Shown: positions 4,525-6,124 of the stretch, in pieces | How the letters are laid out: each line of letters opens with the position of its first letter | Position numbering within the stretch: position 1 is the first letter of the stretch | Assembly (NCBI GenBank): GCA_016208525.1 | Contig: JACQYJ010000221.1 | Location: 1-6,124, forward strand | DNA length: 6,124 nucleotides | Direction: 5' to 3' | From: Deltaproteobacteria bacterium | GTDB lineage: Bacteria > Desulfobacterota > JAENJC01 | Translations under genes and position numbers: made by a program | Notes under the pieces: model-generated | What the model was told of the DNA's origin: nothing | The model's database searches: none | What the model saw: the letters and a program-made list of their open reading frames with translations, nothing else

Positions 4525-6117
4525 TTACTCTCCCAGTATTCTTTCCGCCTCTTCCCTGTAAGCATCCATTATATAAGGGATCCCTGATACCTTTGAGGCC
4601 TCCTCAGTCAGGGCCATCAGGTCCCTGCGGGAGATGGTTGATAATCTGAAATTGCGGTTCCCGGCCATCAGCTGCTGCAATCCTGCTCTTAACTTCTGGC
4701 ACATTGTATAGACGCCTATGGCGCCGAGAGGCATCTGGTTTATTTCGTTTCCATACTTCCCTTTGAGTTCCTCATAGCAGACAAAGATATCCTCCTTCTT
4801 TGTCCCGTGTTTTGATACCGTCTTTGGCAGGGTCCCTTCACTCAACCACTTTCCGATATTCTTTCCGACCATGGCAGGTATCATCAACGCCCTTCCCATG
4901 CAGACCGCCTTTACATACGGACTCCCCATGGCCATGGCCTTGAACACTCCGTCCTCGGAAGAAAACCCGCCTCCTATGGCAATGTCAGGGAGCTTCATCA
5001 CCCTCTTCGCCAGTTTTTCACAAAACTGATATACGAGGGATTCTATAAAGAAGGTAGGAATCCCCCACTCGTTCATCATTGGCCACGGGCTCATTCCTGT
5101 GCCGCCCCCTGCGCCGTCAACAGTTATCAGGTCTATCTTCGCTTCAGCCCCGTAACGCAGGGCCTTGGCCAGATCCAACTGAGAATATGCCCCGGTCTTT
5201 AGCCTGATCCTTTTGAAACCGAGGCTGCGCAGGCGCTCCACTTCCTTTAAAAAACCATCCCTGTCCACAAAGCCCATACGGGAGTGCCTTTCGAACTCCC
5301 TGATAGCTCCGGCATTGTATGCTTCCTGGATTCCCTTGTTGCCCGGGTCAGGGATGACTATATACCCTCTCTTTTTAAGGTCAGCGGCAGACTCTATCTT
5401 GTTTACCTTTACCTCTCCGCCTATGCACTTGGCCCCCTGTCCCCATTTAAGCTCAATTGTCTCAAGGTCGTGCCTCTCCCGGAGATACTCCGCAACTCCC
5501 AGCCTTGTATCCTCCACATTCAACTGGACGGCAATCTCGCCAAATCCTTCGTGGAATCTCCTGTATGTCTCTATCCTGCGGTCCATCTCAGGGGACCACC
5601 TGACCTTGCAGTTGTCGTCCAGTTCAAGACCGGGATCAACGCCGCAGACGTTTTCTCCGACCACAACAGTAATCCCTGTGATAGCTGCGCCAACAGCGAT
5701 ATGCTCCCAGTTCCTCCGTGCAATCTCAGTTGAGCCCAACGCGCCGGTAAAAACGGGCAGGCGCATCCTGACCTTATTGTCCCAGCCGTATTCTGTTTCT
5801 GTGTTCACCAGGGAGAAGAGGGCAGTATCAGGCCCGGCCTCAATCCCTTCGGGCATCCCCTTGGCCCCGGCGGCATAACCCTGGATGTTCAGATGTGAAT
5901 AGTCAACCGGATAGTTTTTGTCGGCCCCTGCGGTTATCTCTCCGAAAGGTTTCGGGTAGAGCATCTCGCGGCCGCGGAAAGCTGCCTGAAATGTCTCGCA
6001 CCCTCCCGTGCACCCGTCCAGGCACGCCACGCATATTCCCGACATGGGGACAACGTCCTTTATTCGGTTGAAGCTTCCGGTTGCATCGCTTGCATTGGGC
6101 TGTCTAAGGTTTGCCAT
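4525..6117 (-). CDS. FMN-binding glutamate-synthase family protein with N-terminal cysteine cluster
   Basis: About 530 residues from the preferred ATG at 6115-6117. Numbering here is for the two-residue-longer GTG form. The protein matches the FMN/2-oxoglutarate domain of glutamate synthase: a K226-W-G-Q-G-A-K motif with GGEV after it, LKTGAY (308-313), DGAGGGTGMSP (336-346) and IGGGFSSEDGVFKAMAMG (383-400). The domain normally reduces 2-iminoglutarate to glutamate with FMN. There is no glutaminase domain, so ammonia would have to come from a partner. Near the N-terminus C31, C34, C38 and C42 form CxxCxxxCxxxC, a likely iron-sulphur site. The usual 3Fe-4S cysteine cluster after the FMN barrel is not seen; only C408 is in that region. 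It is probably cytoplasmic. Its real substrate may not be 2-oxoglutarate. It converges on the small-protein gene and lacks a visible operon partner here, since the window ends upstream. Confidence 0.88.
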   Translation of the reverse strand: MANLRQPNASDATGSFNRIKDVVPMSGICVACLDGCTGGCETFQAAFRGREMLYPKPFGEITAGADKNYPVDYSHLNIQGYAAGAKGMPEGIEAGPDTALFSLVNTETEYGWDNKVRMRLPVFTGALGSTEIARRNWEHIAVGAAITGITVVVGENVCGVDPGLELDDNCKVRWSPEMDRRIETYRRFHEGFGEIAVQLNVEDTRLGVAEYLRERHDLETIELKWGQGAKCIGGEVKVNKIESAADLKKRGYIVIPDPGNKGIQEAYNAGAIREFERHSRMGFVDRDGFLKEVERLRSLGFKRIRLKTGAYSQLDLAKALRYGAEAKIDLITVDGAGGGTGMSPWPMMNEWGIPTFFIESLVYQFCEKLAKRVMKLPDIAIGGGFSSEDGVFKAMAMGSPYVKAVCMGRALMIPAMVGKNIGKWLSEGTLPKTVSKHGTKKEDIFVCYEELKGKYGNEINQMPLGAIGVYTMCQKLRAGLQQLMAGNRNFRLSTISRRDLMALTEEASKVSGIPYIMDAYREEAERILGE

Positions 6118-6124
6118 AATCACC
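6118..6124 (-). promoter_or_regulatory. Partial ribosome-binding site deciding the start of the glutamate-synthase-like gene
   Basis: On the minus strand the last seven bases read GGTGATT directly before the ATG. The full anti-16S complement is AGGAGGTGATC, so this looks like its right half, with the GGAGG core probably just outside the window. The GTG inside it could in principle start the protein two residues earlier, but it fits better as part of the ribosome-binding site, so the ATG at 6117 is preferred. Confidence 0.5.

Noticed and set aside
5213..5878. Plus-strand open frames of 221 and 149 residues inside the glutamate-synthase-like gene
   Set aside because: They are antisense to conserved FMN-domain coding sequence, with composition typical of reverse-frame translation.

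Overview
This 6.1 kb window looks like the chromosome of a free-living, signalling-rich, probably Gram-negative environmental bacterium of moderate GC. Two neighbouring HD-GYP c-di-GMP phosphodiesterase genes, a ferredoxin/FMN-type glutamate-synthase homologue and dispersed palindromic repeats between genes fit lineages such as Nitrospirota or Desulfobacterota. That placement is an impression from gene content, since there is no rRNA or other marker here.

Layout. Positions 1-283 are non-coding and repeat-derived: a palindromic module at the left edge, then a long imperfect inverted repeat. At 284-2185 (+) is a membrane-anchored sensor with a V4R-like N-terminal ligand domain, a two-helix membrane hairpin, a GAF domain and an HD-GYP output. 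Positions 2188-2416 hold a compact mosaic of repeats with imperfect terminal inverted repeats. Inside it are a head-to-head pair of GTAG-flanked hairpins (REP/BIME-like), a 7-bp tandem repeat and a third GTAG-headed GC-rich hairpin. A plausible promoter begins two bases past its right end and precedes a second, soluble GAF-HD-GYP gene at 2466-3692 (+). A short hairpin (3700-3719) separates this from a two-gene unit: a small C39-like cysteine peptidase (3751-4212) whose end overlaps an uncharacterised 100-residue protein (4191-4493) by 22 bases. Converging on these from the right is a glutamate-synthase-like FMN protein (4525-6117, minus strand), whose start is almost at the window edge.

How it fits together. 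The two HD-GYP proteins have all the residues expected for c-di-GMP hydrolysis but differ in metal-site signature. The first lacks the extra glutamate of the trinuclear-iron type and the second has it. They also differ in input (membrane-associated V4R-like plus GAF, versus soluble GAF alone), so they probably lower c-di-GMP in response to different cues. The peptidase and its overlapping partner look translationally coupled and may act together. Nothing ties them or the glutamate-synthase homologue directly to the c-di-GMP genes.

The least explained parts are the 2188-2416 repeat mosaic and the peptidase/small-protein pair. No RNA gene, CRISPR array, transposase or phage gene was recognised.
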